Positions 1-14,600 of a DNA stretch of 64,000 bases are shown one piece after another. Source of the stretch: Plantago major (taxonomy: Eukaryota > Streptophyta > Magnoliopsida > Lamiales > Plantaginaceae). Position 1 is the first letter of the stretch; every line of letters starts with the position of its first letter. The position numbers were made by a program, and so were the translations under genes. The notes under the pieces are model-generated. The model ran no database searches, was not told where the DNA came from, and was given only the letters and a program-made list of their open reading frames with translations. Location: positions 24,618,765-24,682,764 of the forward strand of contig CM048840.1 of assembly GCA_026545765.1 (NCBI GenBank). The letters are read 5' to 3'.

Positions 1-2712
1 ATACGTGGCAGGTTTTTAAGATCATTCATCTCTTTCACCACGTCTCATTCTTCCCGAATCAGACACGTGGCCGCTGATGCGCCGACTTATTGGTCTCTCT
101 TGTTCCAAAACTTGAGCAACCTAGCTAATAAGATTAGATAGGACCTTAACTTTCGGAGATTCTAAAATGATATTACGAATTTTAATAAGAATATACTTAT
201 TATATAAAAAAATTGAACATTTTACATTTACAATTTAAAATTAATTCGTAGTTAAAGTTGGAATGTGAGAAACTTGTTCCGGGACGGAGGAAGTAGTAAT
301 TGTTATATGCATAAACTGACTATTAAAATGTTTTCTCATAGATTAGAGTAACTACCGAGACAGTCTCTTGAATTAAGTAGACGTCGTCTCTCTATAAACG
401 AACTTTAAACATTATGGTTATTTATATAATAACATAATTCTGTATTTAGTCGTCCCTGTCAAGATGTGTTAGGATTATACTAATAATATTAAACATGTAA
501 ATGGAAGGAAATTCCAAGTTGTGGCGTTACGTCTAGCAATAGCTTGCCGCCTTGTCCTGTCGACCAGTGAACTCCACGTACGGAACAATATGCTCACCAA
601 ATTCACATACGTATTATATAATATTCTTTTTCGTGCATGTTTATCCGGCTGCCTCCAAGTACGTACCAAATATTCATATACTAGGAGTAGTGACAATGCA
701 GATAACTTTCTCTGTCGACCTATCAAATTTTAATATATACTACCACTACTCCAACTCCAACATGTTGTGGATCTATATAACAAAATACTTCTATATTCTA
801 GATCTAAAGTCTAATGTCAGATAACGTTTAGCCAATTCTAGTGCTGGTCATTTAGGTAAGGTAAGATATATATGCAACATTTGAAATGGTAAGGGATGCT
901 TTGGCATTTACCAAATAGTTGTTTATTTGAACCAGTAGTGATACTGTTGTAATTTGTGATGGTATTTCACATGGATGCGCCATAGTTGTATATTCTCATT
1001 ATTTTATAAAGACTATTGATAAAAGAGAATTATCTTAATTTGTGTGAAAAATCCAAAACATCTTAGTATTTAACTTCACCATCTTTTGCCCATCAAGTTT
1101 TCAAATAGGTATCTTGATCTCCACTGGAGGAATTGTCATGCCAATGTCACTTGCTAAACATTTGTCAAAAATAAAAACAACAATAGCGAATAAAAACTCA
1201 CTTGTAATCCACAATGTTATAGTAATTGATCTGAAAGCCGTGAAATTGAATCCAATTCACACAAAATTTGAAACCTTAAAGAGGATTTTGAACAATAAAA
1301 AAGAGCATGTGTAGATGTTCAAAAGTCTACAATCAAAATTAGGTTAAAAAATTTGGAGCACCAGCAACCTGCACGACAACAACAAACTTAGAGACGTGAG
1401 GTTCCAATGTGACAATTACAGTGTGGTGCCGATCGAAGTGACTCCAACATTCAAGTTACCAATCTTGTAGAATGTACATACATTAAGGGAGGGAGGGGGA
1501 GAGGGAGAGAATGGTCGGAGTCGACTTATTATGTTGATTTGGGTCGGTTCGACAGAGTATGTACGAGTACCAGTGAGAAGCTAGCCTTGTCAGAGTAAGC
1601 TAGCTGGTTGTAGTCGGAAGGTGATGGAAGACAATGGATGATGATGTTGGATGAAGATTGATCAGAGAACTTAATTGTGATAATAGATGGCGTGAGAGAG
1701 AGATAGATAGGTTTTTTCGTAGTTAGAATGAGATGGCTCTTCTCTTCCCACTCCTGATTCCCATCAGATTTAGGTGAGGTGAGGTATGCGTAATTAAGTG
1801 GGTTGGACCATGTCTTACTTAGTCGGAAGCCTAGTTTCATGCTAACCCTATAAGTTGAGCTAACCTTTCCTCTTGATGGTTGTTTGACTGGTTCGACACA
1901 TTTGGCAAGGAGAGCGAGTTAATTAGTGTGTCAACATCTGGTCGACTAACATTGTCGACTCAGTTGGTTGCCTGAATCGACTGGTTGAGCCAGTTTAGCT
2001 AGGTGGTCTAGTTAGCTTGTCAATGAGTTGGATGGTTGATTCAACTAGGTTGGTCGTGAGCTAACTAGACTCTCTACTAGTTGGCCGATTGATACGGCTG
2101 GATGGACTAGCTAACATTTTAAATAGTTATGCGGGTTGACTCGGTCACTCGACTGACTAAGCTAGGCGGGTTAGCTAGCATGTCAACTGTTGGTCGACTA
2201 ACAACGTTGACCGAACTAGGTGGGCTAGCTAGCCTTTTTACTAGTTGATGGTTAGATGGGCTAGCCAGCAAGCCTTTACGGTCCGACTTGATTATGAGGT
2301 CAATCTATATTTGTTAGTGGATCGTTAATTGTATCATTGCATTGGTGATCTAGTTTTGTCGGTATAATTAATAAATAAAGTATGAATTTTAGCCAATCCA
2401 AAATGATGATAAATGTTGTGTAGATTTTCCAAACATAATGAAACGTTTTAAACTAAATTTATTCCTTCCTTTTCATTTGTAAAAGTGTGAAGAAAATGTA
2501 GAGAATCCATGAAAGAAAAACAATGTGCTTCGTGAATTTGTTGTGTTTTAACAGAATAGGAAAGGCTCCACCACCTCAAGAAAACGATGATTCCGATTTG
2601 ACACCACTCAATTCCAATAACTCTCTCATTACTCCTCATTAGTCAACATTTTTCTCATTCCTCCTTCTTCTTCTTCTTTCACCATTTCACTCACACCTCT
2701 GTAATTCCTCCA
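1..2712. other. Intergenic region upstream of the BTB gene
   Basis: I see no supportable gene in this stretch. The sequence is AT-rich at 130-480. The end 'gggacggagg' near 283-292 resembles the right end of a Stowaway MITE, but no matching left end is clear. Short open frames, for example around 1114-1314, have no recognisable domain. A GA-rich run lies at about 1490-1510 and a degenerate repeat field at 1840-2290. A CT-rich tract at about 2656-2690 lies just before the first ATG of the next gene and probably belongs to its promoter or leader. Confidence 0.6.
1840..2290. repeat. Degenerate short-repeat field built from GGTCGACTAAC and CTAGGTGGGCTAGCTAGC-like words
   Basis: The word 'tggtcgactaac' occurs near 1941 and again near 2193. 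Variants of 'ctaggtggtctagttagct' occur near 1999, 2162 and 2217. The field is low in complexity, dominated by G/T/C words of the TTGAC, CTAGC and GGTT type, and has no open frame. It looks like an old, diverged tandem array. No family was recognised. Confidence 0.45.
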
Positions 2713-4883
2713 ATGTACGACGACACCACGCGCCGCCGCCACCGCCACCGGTGGTGCTGCTCATTCACCACTCCACCACTCAGCCCGGACACCCACGTCA
2801 CCACCCCCAAAAAGACAGATTTACCCTCAAACTCCCCTCTATCCCACCCACAGAAACTCCCCCTATCTCGCTGGATCCTCTCTCCGGGTCGGGTCTCACC
2901 CATCTCCGACGCTCCGTTGAAGAAAAAGACCCCCGCTCCGCTCCCCACGCCGCCGAAATCGCCCATCTCCGTCCGCAATTTCGAGGGTAATTGTGGAATT
3001 TACGATGTTAGGTTAAATCTGAAAGGGAGAAATGGGGGTGAGTCTCTGGTTCTGGAGCTCAGCTCCGAGGTTTTGGCTGGGAATAGTACGGTTTTCTCTG
3101 GTCTGATTGCGGATCATCGGAAGAGCAGCTATGGGGGTTTGTGTAGGATTGAGGTTCCGGATGTGGGGAATTTGGGGCTCTTTCGTGAGACGATTGAGCT
3201 CATGTTTGAGGATGATCTTCTCAGGAAGCTCCTCAAAATTGGTGTTTTCCGTGCAATTGACATTCTCGAGGTACTATACTACTACTATTCATGATGAATT
3301 GATGATAAGGTTTCTTGGTTGAATTTCTTGTGCTTGTTCTTGGAAGTTGTTTTAGTATCATTGCCGTTGTAGTTCAAGAATTCGACGATCTTGTTTTACT
3401 ATCTGATTGGTGATGCTTTGTGTGTCTATTACTCAACTCTGATGTTTCGGGGAAGAGCCTATTGGATTGATATGGTACCAAACAAGCATATTTTGGATAA
3501 AAATGGGAGGACATAGAACGAATGGGCAACATTTTGTTGTTTCCTGGTGCAGCTACATTGTTAAATTTGACATCTTTCGGGTGAGATGGGCTAGATGTAT
3601 GCATGCACGCTAGTAATGAGAAATTTTGTGTCTTTTGCTTGTCTGGTTCGTTAATTCTTCTCGTGCTAAAAGAATTCTGCATATCATTTGCGTTGATATG
3701 ACATCAGTGTGAGCTGTTGTTTCAGTAATCACCTCCGTTTGCAAAATTCAATACAGGGCCTCTCTTTTTTAACTAAGGTTCTCTATGTTTTAGATATAAC
3801 TGAAAGATGTCTTGATTTTGTTTTTCTGGAAGTATGAAAAACTTTGTGGATTACTTTCATGGGCGTCCTACTTTCATTGTTAGGAATCCCTCAGTCAATT
3901 CTTCGTTCGTTATGCATTTTGAGGTTCTTTATGTACATCCTCAGGTAGCAGCTTGTATCAAATTCGGCAGGTGTGTTTCTTCATGTTTACAGTACCTCGA
4001 GGCTGTACCGTGGACTGAAGAAGAAGAGGAGAAGCTGAGGGAAGTGTTTGGCAGACTTAATTTTGATGATTGCATGGCCACGAGCATCTTAGACAGACTT
4101 GTCGTCCATAATTCCGTTGATTCCCATCGCACTTACACCAAACAGCTTATTTGGTCTGTTGCCACTTCTACTGACACCAATGCTAGAAATGAAATGAAGT
4201 CTTTGGTTAAAGGTCTACTGAGCAAAAGCTCTGCATACAAAAAAGACAATCCTGATATAAATAAGGAGGATATATATACTGTTTGCAACTCATGTCTGGG
4301 ATTGCTCGTTGGTCTACTTCAGGAGGCTTCTGGTACTGAACCAGCTCAGAAGATGACAGACAAGAAAAGAGACAAACCTTTATTAGAGCGCATTTCGAAG
4401 CAAGTCGAAAACATAAATTGGCTGCTCGATATCTTACTCGATCACCAGATGGCAGAGGAATTTGTAGATATATGGGCTAATCAAGTAGAACTGTGCAAGC
4501 TACACGATACTATATCACCAATCATTAGATATGAGCTTAGCCGCATCTCAGCAGCTCTATTTATAGCAATGGGCACTGGGAAGCTCCATTGCCGTTCAGA
4601 AACGAGGCTGAGGCTTCTTCTAGCTTGGTTTAGACCAATGCTGTCTGATTTTGGCTGGTTACAGAGATGCAAAAAGGGGCTTGATGTAAAGGTGTTAGAA
4701 GAGGCTATGGGTCAAGCACTGCTTACCCTTCCCCTGAAAGAGCAATACGCTCTCTTTATGGAATGGTTTCAGTGTTTTTCAAAGAGCGGTACGGAATGCC
4801 CAAATCTTAGTAAAGCATTCCAAATTTGGTGGCGTCGATCATTTCTTAGGGGCTCAGAGACTTTAGCTCTTGAATCTAGGTGA
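2713..4883 (+). CDS. BTB/POZ domain protein, At2g13690-like (PRLI-interacting-factor annotated family)
   Basis: Two exons, 2713-3270 and 3945-4883, joined in phase 0 by a GT-AG intron, give 498 aa. The start is the first in-frame ATG after a CT-rich leader. Residues 1 to about 90 are Ser/Pro-rich and probably disordered. Residues about 95-200 are the BTB-like fold (ISVRNF, VLELSSEVLAGNSTVFSGLI, then a helix crossing the intron). The intron falls at AIDILE/VAACIKFGR and is followed by CLQYLEAVPWTEEEEEKL, which is typical of the At1g63850/At2g13690 group. The rest is a helical C-terminal region. BTB proteins usually act as adaptors for CUL3 ubiquitin ligases, but no substrate can be inferred here. 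Length is close to the roughly 540 aa of the Arabidopsis relatives. The gene converges on CALS5, and the same two families are adjacent in Arabidopsis. The in-frame 3834 ATG lies in the intron and is not a start. Confidence 0.88.
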
Positions 4884-5677
4884 AGGGTGGCTATTGACGT
4901 TTCTGATGTAGGGAGATTGCATATTGTTGTCTGGGCTCGTAGGGAAGGTATGGATGCACTATATTGTATATTAACTATGTACCCCGTCTTATTGTTTTGA
5001 AAGTGGAGTAATGTAATCGGAAGCTTAGAGAGCCCTTTTGTATCATCTTTAGAATAATTCGTTTTCTCTTTTCCTGTCGACTTCTTTATGTAACAATAAC
5101 TGTTTCTGCCAGACATATATATTGCATCCTTCTAAGATGGAGAACGGGATTTGAATAGAAAGCTAAATACCATAATTGTCTTCTCCATCCAAAACTTAAG
5201 ATTTATATATACATTTACATAATCTTAGATGAATCCTAGTCTCTGACACTCAAAATTGGACATACTACTCGATTACTCGTTCAACAGTCTTTCCTATATG
5301 CGTGAAGAATCCTAATTGCTTCGCCCACGAGGCAACAAGAAATGTGAGATGTAATCTTTTCACGGTATGTAGTGTTAGTTTCATTATCCGTGTAGTACAA
5401 TGTCGGGGAGTCCTATGGATCCACAGAGTAACAGACTATTGTGGCGCCTGGCCCTATACATACATCAACATCAGGCATCAGGCAATTGCACAGCTTAAAC
5501 CCTATGAACAGGAGGGAGTTATTCACATCTTTCCGACTGAACTATATGTGTAACCTACTATACATATACTTCTATACATGTATATAAGGGTCAGCTCAAG
5601 AATTAGGTTTTGATCGTGGTAGGGTATCTGCCCCCAGTGTTATGTCAAAAATATCCCACATATCCTATGAGGTAATC
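4884..5677. other. Space between the convergent BTB and CALS5 genes
   Basis: About 0.8 kb that should hold the 3' untranslated regions of both flanking genes. Small open frames here carry no recognisable domain. I see no repeat or RNA gene. Confidence 0.6.
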
Positions 5678-8600
5678 TCACTTATGCTTCTTTCCACCGG
5701 ACAGAATACGTTGAATCTGAAGACCTCTGCTGAAGGCCTGGTTGAAAAGCAGCCTAGTTTGGAACTCCGAAACAAATGGGAACCAGGCCAGGACTGCCAC
5801 CGGACCAAAGATCATTAATCCCATCAGGTACTCGTATCCTCTTGCCAGCGCTTTAACTGAACCCCACATTCCAATTCCTTTTACAACTGGCTTGCAAGCT
5901 TGTGCTATCTGTACAGTGAATACAATACAAGCCATTGAGCTCAAATGGACTTGAATAGAATCTCGAAGACTTGCCATAAGTAACTGCTCGTTTATGTACT
6001 TTCTAATTCTTGAATATAATCGAAATCAGAGGTTTAACATAACAGTGTAGGTGTACCTGAAGGATAGCCCACCCAGTTGTCAAGAATCCTAGCAAGCTGG
6101 CGAAAATATCTCCGGCTGTGAGTTCAAGGAATTGTATGAAAATCACAAGTGTGACTAGGAAGCCAATAAACATCAATAGCTTTAGAAGCCTGAACATCAG
6201 CTGGAAATCTGCACTGAACTTCTTCCTTCCCATGGACACGATCTGCAGTTGAGATATGTTTTATTGAATTATGAATGGGTTGGAAACTAATTTTTCTTTT
6301 TTACAGAAAAAGTAAAAGATTTTTTGTTCACAATATTTGAACTCACCTTGAGAATGAGCATCACAGCAACAATGACCAGCCATGACAAACCATAAACCTA
6401 CAACCAATGACATAGGTTTAGAGGCAAGATTTTGTGCATTTCCCAGGTTGTACTATTTCAAATGATATGGTGTCAATGAAAATTGCAGTATATACTTTCC
6501 GATAAGTATGTGTTTGTTCTACAGGGAAGATGCATGACCACTCGGCCACTCCCTTACAATAGTGAACTCATACTTCCTCACGTTCTTGTTTTGTCATATA
6601 CATATATGGTTGCATATTCACAAACCTTGCACCTCACCATCTTTCTATCACAAAACTATCGCAGTTGTAAAGGTTTTGGGTAACATTTCTTTGGGGTCGG
6701 AATTTAACACTGCAGGATTTGGTGTCAGTTTTCTAGAAAATGCAACAGGATAGTATGCTGTTAATCTGCATTTAAGGTAAGACCAATAGTTAAATGAGGT
6801 TTTTTTTTGGGGGTGGGGGTGTAGAGAGATGCTCACCATTATACTCTTGTCTTGTTGAGTAACGCGCAGCTGATAAACAATTCCATACTGGAAGATGAAG
6901 AAACGTAAAGACAGGATGATTTCCCAGAAACGGCCTAACAGTCCAGTGAATTGTAGATGCTCTTGCTCTTCCTCCCACCATGATTCCCAACTTTTGGTAG
7001 CTGGGACTCCGATTCCTCCAATATTAGTCATCCATTTATTCCAATCTTCAAAATCATCTACTATCTTTTGCCACTCGAAACCTGACGGATTAAAAAGGAA
7101 GGGAGCAAAGAGCCAAGAAACTACAAGAAACCACATCGAGAAAGTTAAAAATATGTAACTCGAATTATCTGTCGCTGCTGACCCATAAGCGTGATAAACA
7201 ACCAGCAGAACCATCACTTCTAGTGCTTTTGTGAAATGACTTCTTGAGTACATTCTATAATTCTCAGCAAACTTTTCATGCCGGACAACAAAGCCACGCC
7301 CAGTGGCTCTATATTTAGCCCCACCATGTAATATTGTTCTTCCGAAGTAATGGAGTTTCGTTCCAAGAGAGAATGTAAAGAAGACCGATGCCAGTTGAAG
7401 CTGCATGATTATCATATCACCAGCTGCAGTTCTAAATCCCCGTTCCAGTCCAATTTCCATAATCATGGGCAATGCCATCAGCAGACCAAGTTGCACAATA
7501 GATTGTGATGCCATGACAGCAGTCAGAGCGTCATCTCCCCTAGATCTTGCAAATCTAACTATTGTGGCCTCCAATCCACTCAGGCAAAGATAGAGTCTAC
7601 CATACAGGAAGGCATAGACAGTAAGGACCACCAGCTGCATAGCATAAGGAAACACTAAGGTTATGATATGTTGGTTAGAAGGCAACCCACAAAATTTAAG
7701 TGTTCACGTCGAATACCATAATCACGATCTTTCACGAATAGAAGCAAAAGAGCAAGGTCAACTTTTTTTAGATTATATCTAGTGTCCTTGCTTAATTTCA
7801 GGAGAAAATCATTTGTTAAATGATTACTGAAATCAATGAACATTCACGAAGCTAAAATGATTATACCAAAATGCAGGAACATTCACGAACCTTAAGAATC
7901 ACAATGAGTAATTTATCAGACGGACAAACATAACATTCAAAAAAAGCACAGAATGACAGAATACTAAAATGCAATACAAGTAAAGCAGAACTGGAAAGAT
8001 GGAAACATTAGGACATTTGGTTCTCGTACATTGAAGGGAAAAATGTCTGAAGTTAAACCCAATGCACTAGACTGGAGAGAAACCTCCACCAGGAAAGTTT
8101 CGGGTTTGTTGAGATTGAGGATAGGTAAAGAATAAAGGAGTCTGTTCTGGATCCCAGTTGTGTAGTCAAGCCCTGATGAGTCGTCACCGATGTGATGAAG
8201 AGAGATGCAATTGGTAAAAATAATTTCCACTTTCCAGTCATAAAAGGTAGAGAAATTTTTGCTTTAGATTCTGACAGTATAAGAACTTTCGCAATTTAGT
8301 TCTCTTAGCCCTGTAAACAATGTAAAAGACTACATAGCCTCGAAGAAATCTCATGAGCCGGGATGATATTTTAACTATTCAAGAAACAAATTATTTAACG
8401 AACTTAATGCGTAGTTTGGTAGTTGTGACTATAATCAGCAAGTAGGATATCTTACCATTGAGCTGACATAGAATCCGGTAGTGGTGTAGTAACATGATAG
8501 CATGCGGAAGAAGTCAAAACGATGTCCTAATCGATAGACATCACGACTCAGTGTCTGCTCCCCATTACCACACGCAACTTTTGCCTCAAAAAGTGAGATT

Positions 8601-11600
8601 TGATTGAGACCAACATCTCGGCCCTTTCCAACTTGAATATATTCATGGTGGGTGATATTTCCACGTCTTAAGGTTGAATTAAAACCTTCAAATCAGGAAA
8701 GATGTTAGAATGTGGATTCAAGTTAATAATATGCCTGAGGTGGAGTGAAGTGGTTTTAAGATCTCACCAGCAAATATGTCCTCACTGAGATTGATTCCTC
8801 TTGAAGCTTTACTGATGCCTCCACGGGTAATGTGAAAGATTCTATCAAAAACATCTGGATGCCCATAGTGGAATCGCACCCTATAGAAAAGAACATACAC
8901 ATAGATAAAGTGCATAAGGGCTTGCTGTATTATCAAAACTGAGGATGCGAATGCATGTCTGACCAACTATGGCAGAAGAAATTATGTTGTTGCGCATTGA
9001 TGTGTAAGCTGGATCATTAGTGCGAGCGATGAGATCTTTTAGCATGCAAAATTCAAGTAAGAATGCCCACATTTTTATTTCCTCATAAATGGAGTAAAAG
9101 GGTACATGGGACTGGGGTGACATTCATTTGCAAGTTGGTAATAAAATATCAAGTAATGGGAAATTGGCGCCCCAATATTGACAGACTTGCCATAATATAT
9201 TTGAATGCTTGCCACATATATTCTACTGACAATAAATATAGTTATACATGAATTAGTGTATCGACTAACAATGAAGAAAACATAACATTATCGGCACAGT
9301 TTGAGAAAGTAGCAGAAAATAACGTACTTCAAGGGTCTTGCAAGAACTCTCTGACCAATGGTAACAAAGCTTGTCTCTTGATTTGACATAAACCAAGCCA
9401 AAGATGATACACTGCAGGTGAAACATGATTACTTTACTACACTTTAACCAGAAAGTGCACTAAAATTAACAAGAAATTAATACTAAAACCAGACCTTCCA
9501 GTGAAAATATGTTCCCGAACACCCAGAATTGTAGGTGGCCGCACCCCATGATCCTCATTGAATTCCTCGAGTAGGTTGCGCATCTTAAAGGCTTCTTCTA
9601 AATAGTTATCCTACAAATGAATCAAAAGATTACATTTATTTGACGACTCATAATCAATGTGCATCCGGTCAGCAACATCAGGCCTCCTAAACTACCTGGT
9701 TCATGTCAATTGTTTGAAGGGCTTCTCCACGAGAAAAAACAATAGCATGGTTTTGGTTTTCAGGCTTGCCTTCACCTATCTTTGCCGACCCTGGCAGTTT
9801 TATGCGGTAGATTTCCTTTTACAAAGAAGAAATTGAATTAAAGAGAATGAACCTTGATAATAGATTCAAAATTTGAAAATAGTGAGAGTTACCTGGTCAA
9901 GATTATCAACTGCTTTTACCAACACTGAATAATAAACCTTCTGGTTTTTCCCACCTTCCCTTTCCTCAACTTCATCTATATATGCTACACGAAGAGATGG
10001 ATTGCTGCACCAAAGTAGAAAAACAACAGGGTAGGTTATAAACATAAGGATTAAAGAACTTCTACAGAAGGACCTTAACTTTGTCTGAAGTGAACAACTT
10101 ACTTAACCATCAGATTTAAGATGTCAGTGGCACGCCGATCACCACTTCTCTTCTGGTTACCATAGTTCTGGCAAGTGGCAACATATGTGAATTTCATATC
10201 AGCCACGGCTTCTAATTGTGTATACATGGATCTTTGACTCTTTTTATCTTCAGCTGATGGCTCTGTTATACTTTTATAGCCATCAAGAATCTCTGTTCAA
10301 TTTGGGCAAAACAATAACAGTCAGAAACAGAAATAAGATTTCCAGTAGCAATTTTTGTGTCTGGATTATAAAAATCTGGACAGATAATGGACTAGTACAA
10401 ACTTCAATACTCCATGCTTCAACTTAGGCATGTTTATCCAAGTTCTTCCTGTCTTACTTTCACTAAATGTATACCTATTTTCTCAAATCTTCTTTATCAC
10501 GAGTTCAATAATATCCTGCTATAATAACATTTCACATTCTCAATATAATACAGCATGATCCATTTTATATTATGGAAGACATTCATCTTACCGTGCTCTG
10601 TAGCCATGTCAAGAAAAGCCTGAAGTTTCAACGCCCTTCTATAGTACATCATGCCTCTTACTGCATGAAAAAATATCATGGTAAATTGACAATTTGGAGG
10701 AAAGAGAAGGAGAAATACTGTAAAGGAAACTGGTCTGAACCTGTTCTGCTGAGAGTCTGTCCTCTCAAGGAGGCCCAATGGCGTAGTTGCAGTATGTTTT
10801 CTTCGTTTTCGTAGAGTTCATATTCTTTGCAGTTCAGACGCTCCATGAAATTGTTCCATTCATCTGAATGAATTATTTACAAGGTCATGGACTATATCAT
10901 TTGTTAGATAGCATGAACCTTGATTTGCCTGGTAAATCTCAAATACTTGTCAGTTGGGCACATTAAGCTGACCTGGATAAATCTTTTGAAGGTAATATAG
11001 GATTGAGACACCATCTTCATTTTCCTGTTCAAGGTCAGTTTTGGAGTAGACAGTCTCCTCACTGTAGTAGGGAGTCATGACACTGCCAAGCCACTGATTA
11101 TTAGATTCTGGAAAGTGGTGGATTTGGAAATTAACATTCTAAGCATGAAGATTCCTAACAATGATTTTATTTTATGTAATCAATGTAACTTTATAGAGTT
11201 ATTGAGGAAGTCATAAATACATTTTACTCAATTGTAAGAGATATCGACCAAGTATGAAAGCAGCAGTCATTGAACTATTGGAAGAGGTTGATTTCAACAG
11301 AGTCGATATTCCAAACCATATGGTAACTCTGCCATGTTAATATGCTATCTATGGTTTTGGATATTCTTTATACTTTTATAGAACAAACAACCCGAGGGTA
11401 AACATGAAATTACACTTGTCAGTATTTCTGTAAGCAAGTTCCTGGAAAAAGAATACTGATCAAATAAGCAAGCACAGGGAGATGCCTTTTGTGAAGAGTG
11501 GAAGGACCATGTATAATACCTGAATGACAACATTTTGCGCACTCGAGGTGCACGTGGCATATCCATGAAAAGTGAATTTGTAAAAAATGCAATCCTCCGG

Positions 11601-14600
11601 CGTGCTTCAAGATTCGTTGGCACCTCAATTGCCGATTCTTTAACAGTAAGGAGTAGATATAGGCGCCTTATCTGGTAAATAATATGAGTGGTTTTCATTC
11701 ATGTCTAATGTGTTAAGGTAAGTGGATGGAATGTAGGAGAAGATAATTTTGCACAGACCTGTTCCTCCCATTGTGCCGTGTTTGGGGGAGGAAACACTAT
11801 GTTGGCAAAAAGTTGTTTTCCAGTATCCTTGCCACCATGGCCAACTTCTGCGAGTTCCCTGTATCCAGAGTAGAATTAAGTTTCCTTGGGCTCTGCCAAA
11901 TAATGGTATTACAAATGTTCAATAGGTTTTATGAATATAATTTTCATGTCACAGTGATATATACTGACGGGATCTCATTAACCATCATGTCCCGTGTAAC
12001 CACTTCCAACATATCTTGCAACAGCAAAACAACTCGATCTTTCTTGGGTGGATCAGCGTCTTTCTGCCAAATGTAAGGGAAGATTTAGAGACAAGTATGA
12101 GTTGTACTAGAAACATCATGAGGGGATTAATCATAAATTACTTACCAATATCTCCACAAGTTCCACAAATTTCTTGCAAAGATTAGGTAAAGACTTCATT
12201 CTGAAATTTGCAAGTAATGTATTTTTCGATATATTATTTTCAACTTCCTTTATGATGATTCCAATTATCCTGTTCCACACAAACAGAGATTAGATTAGAA
12301 CTGTGATGCAACCAATAGAACTTTAATCCCTTACAAAAAATTCAGTAAGTCTGTAAATATCTTAACCAAGCAGAAGTCACTACATAATGTTTGAAAACAA
12401 GAAAAAAGACTTGCATCGCCAGATATTCAGACAAACAATGATGATACATTCAAGCACTAGATTGATGTTAATGTAATTGAACTTCGTGATTGGAATACAT
12501 GCCTCTACTAGAATTATCATGAGTTGTTGTAATTATTCAGAAAGTAGTACATGTTAAATATAGCTTTAAATTATCACCATGTAATGACTTTAGAAAATGA
12601 AACAAGGACTTGATATAACATACCAACAATAAGTTAAGACTTAAACAATATAAATACGAAGATATGTTTAGGAACATGCCCCTCAAACAGATACATAAAG
12701 GAACATATAAGTAGGAATCTAGTAGCACACTAACTTTGGAGCATTTTACCATCCTCAGGGCTTTTCTATAAACGTTGTGAAATTCTTAGGAGAAAATTTC
12801 CAGTTTTTCCTAGACATTTGAAACACCACACCATCATCCACCCATTTGACACATCCCCCTAATTTAGGCTAGTGTCAAGTGGTTTCTCTTATTGTTTAGG
12901 AAAAGCTGGTTTTTTCCCAAGACTTGCTCATATGTTCAAGGAAAAACGAGTAAACGTGGTGCTAAACATTATACGCTTATGTGGTTTCTCTTATTGTTGG
13001 ATCGTAGATTATGTGGCTTGTAGGCTCCATAAATAAGTATGAACAAGTACCTTTTCTCTGTCTCTCCAACGACCAGCACATTTAGAATAAGTTTAAATGA
13101 CTCGTAGCATTCAATGACTGCACATTTCATGTACTCATCAGTAGATATACGCTTCCACAGGTCAACATCCTTATGTCGGAATTGAGCTGCCATATCCAGG
13201 GCAATTGGAATCTGCACAGTAGAGAGTCAAACAAGAAAGTCGAATACTAACAAAAGCAACTTATCAAGAGTTTTAATATAACCTTGCTAGCGAGTAAAAA
13301 TGGGGGCCACTGTATTAGTTTCAAACTTGGATCAGAAGAATACGGGACTAGAAGCAGATCCATCTCCCTGAGGTAGGCAATTTCAAATTCAATTCCATAT
13401 ACTGAAATTTTCAAACGGGAAAGGCGGGAAAGCATGACTGGATTTATAAAGTAATGATTCTGGACTTTTCCTGTCACTTATGAGATCTTCTTCGCGAAAG
13501 CTACATATTACTTCATTCCACAGTTGAGCGAATTTTGCAGCTTCACTTCTCCTACTTGCATTGGCCTACATATGGCATAAATTAAGAGATGATAAATGGG
13601 GTGCTAAGGCCATTTACTTGGGAATATGGAAGAATTTTAATTTGCTAGAAAGTGAAATGCAACCTCATTAAAGCGTTTTGAAAGAGAAAACCCTCTTTTC
13701 TTAGTTTTGTCAGACGGCACCAAGTATGCGTTGAATGCACCAGGTAAAGACTGAAAGCGCGACCTTAGCATGCCAAGAGTTCGAATCTGTCGAAAGGCAG
13801 CTGAAGATATACATTATCCATCATTAAGAGTATCTGATACTTATCTCGACCCAAAACTAAGTTACACCTAAGGATTATCGATAGTTGTAGACATGAAATA
13901 TACCTCCACCAAATAAATTGTTTAGTATCAACTGCTACTACAGTACTACTGAAAACAAGCTCTTAATCTAGGTCAAAAAAGTTGTAGATATGATTAAAAC
14001 TATCCCTAAAACTAGAAATCAGAAATAATAGCCTCGAATACGTTTAGTTTCTGAAAAAGTAGCACTTGGTTTTTATTTAAAAGATGAGGCACATATTTCT
14101 AGATACTTGCATTCTGCAAATTATAGTTGCATGTCTAAACAAAGAAAATCTACAGATGCTCAAACTTCAGAAATACAAAACAGATAGAAACTGACAGTTC
14201 AAAGTTAATATGATGTAAACTGCTCATACTAAGTGACCAGTACAAAAGATTTAAAATTCAACTAATGTAGAGAAATAGAGATATGTACCTCTCCCAGACG
14301 ATCAAAGGCCCCTATGAAACCTCCACACAAGGTAGAGAATATGGCATACCAAATCTGTAGGTCCATGAAGTAAACCTGTTTGGGAATTATCATATTTGTT
14401 AAACACTTGATTGTTGTACTATAAAACAACTCCAGAAAATCATGCTGAACTTAAGTTTGCTAGGGATCAGAACATACCAACACAACTGGTGCCCACAATG
14501 CAACAACTGCTGCATAGTTGTGCCTAGCTGAATCATGTATCGATTATGTTATGATTATGTTATTATCTGTAGAAGTTGAGAAATTAAATCTGGAAATGAA

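Noticed and set aside
1114-1314. 66-codon open frame
   Set aside because: No domain, no gene-like context and AT-rich sequence; likely chance.
3834-3944. ATG at 3834 as the start of the BTB protein
   Set aside because: Phase-0 intron 3271-3944 joins exon 1 to VAACIKFGR, restoring the family sequence; the 3834 ATG is intronic.
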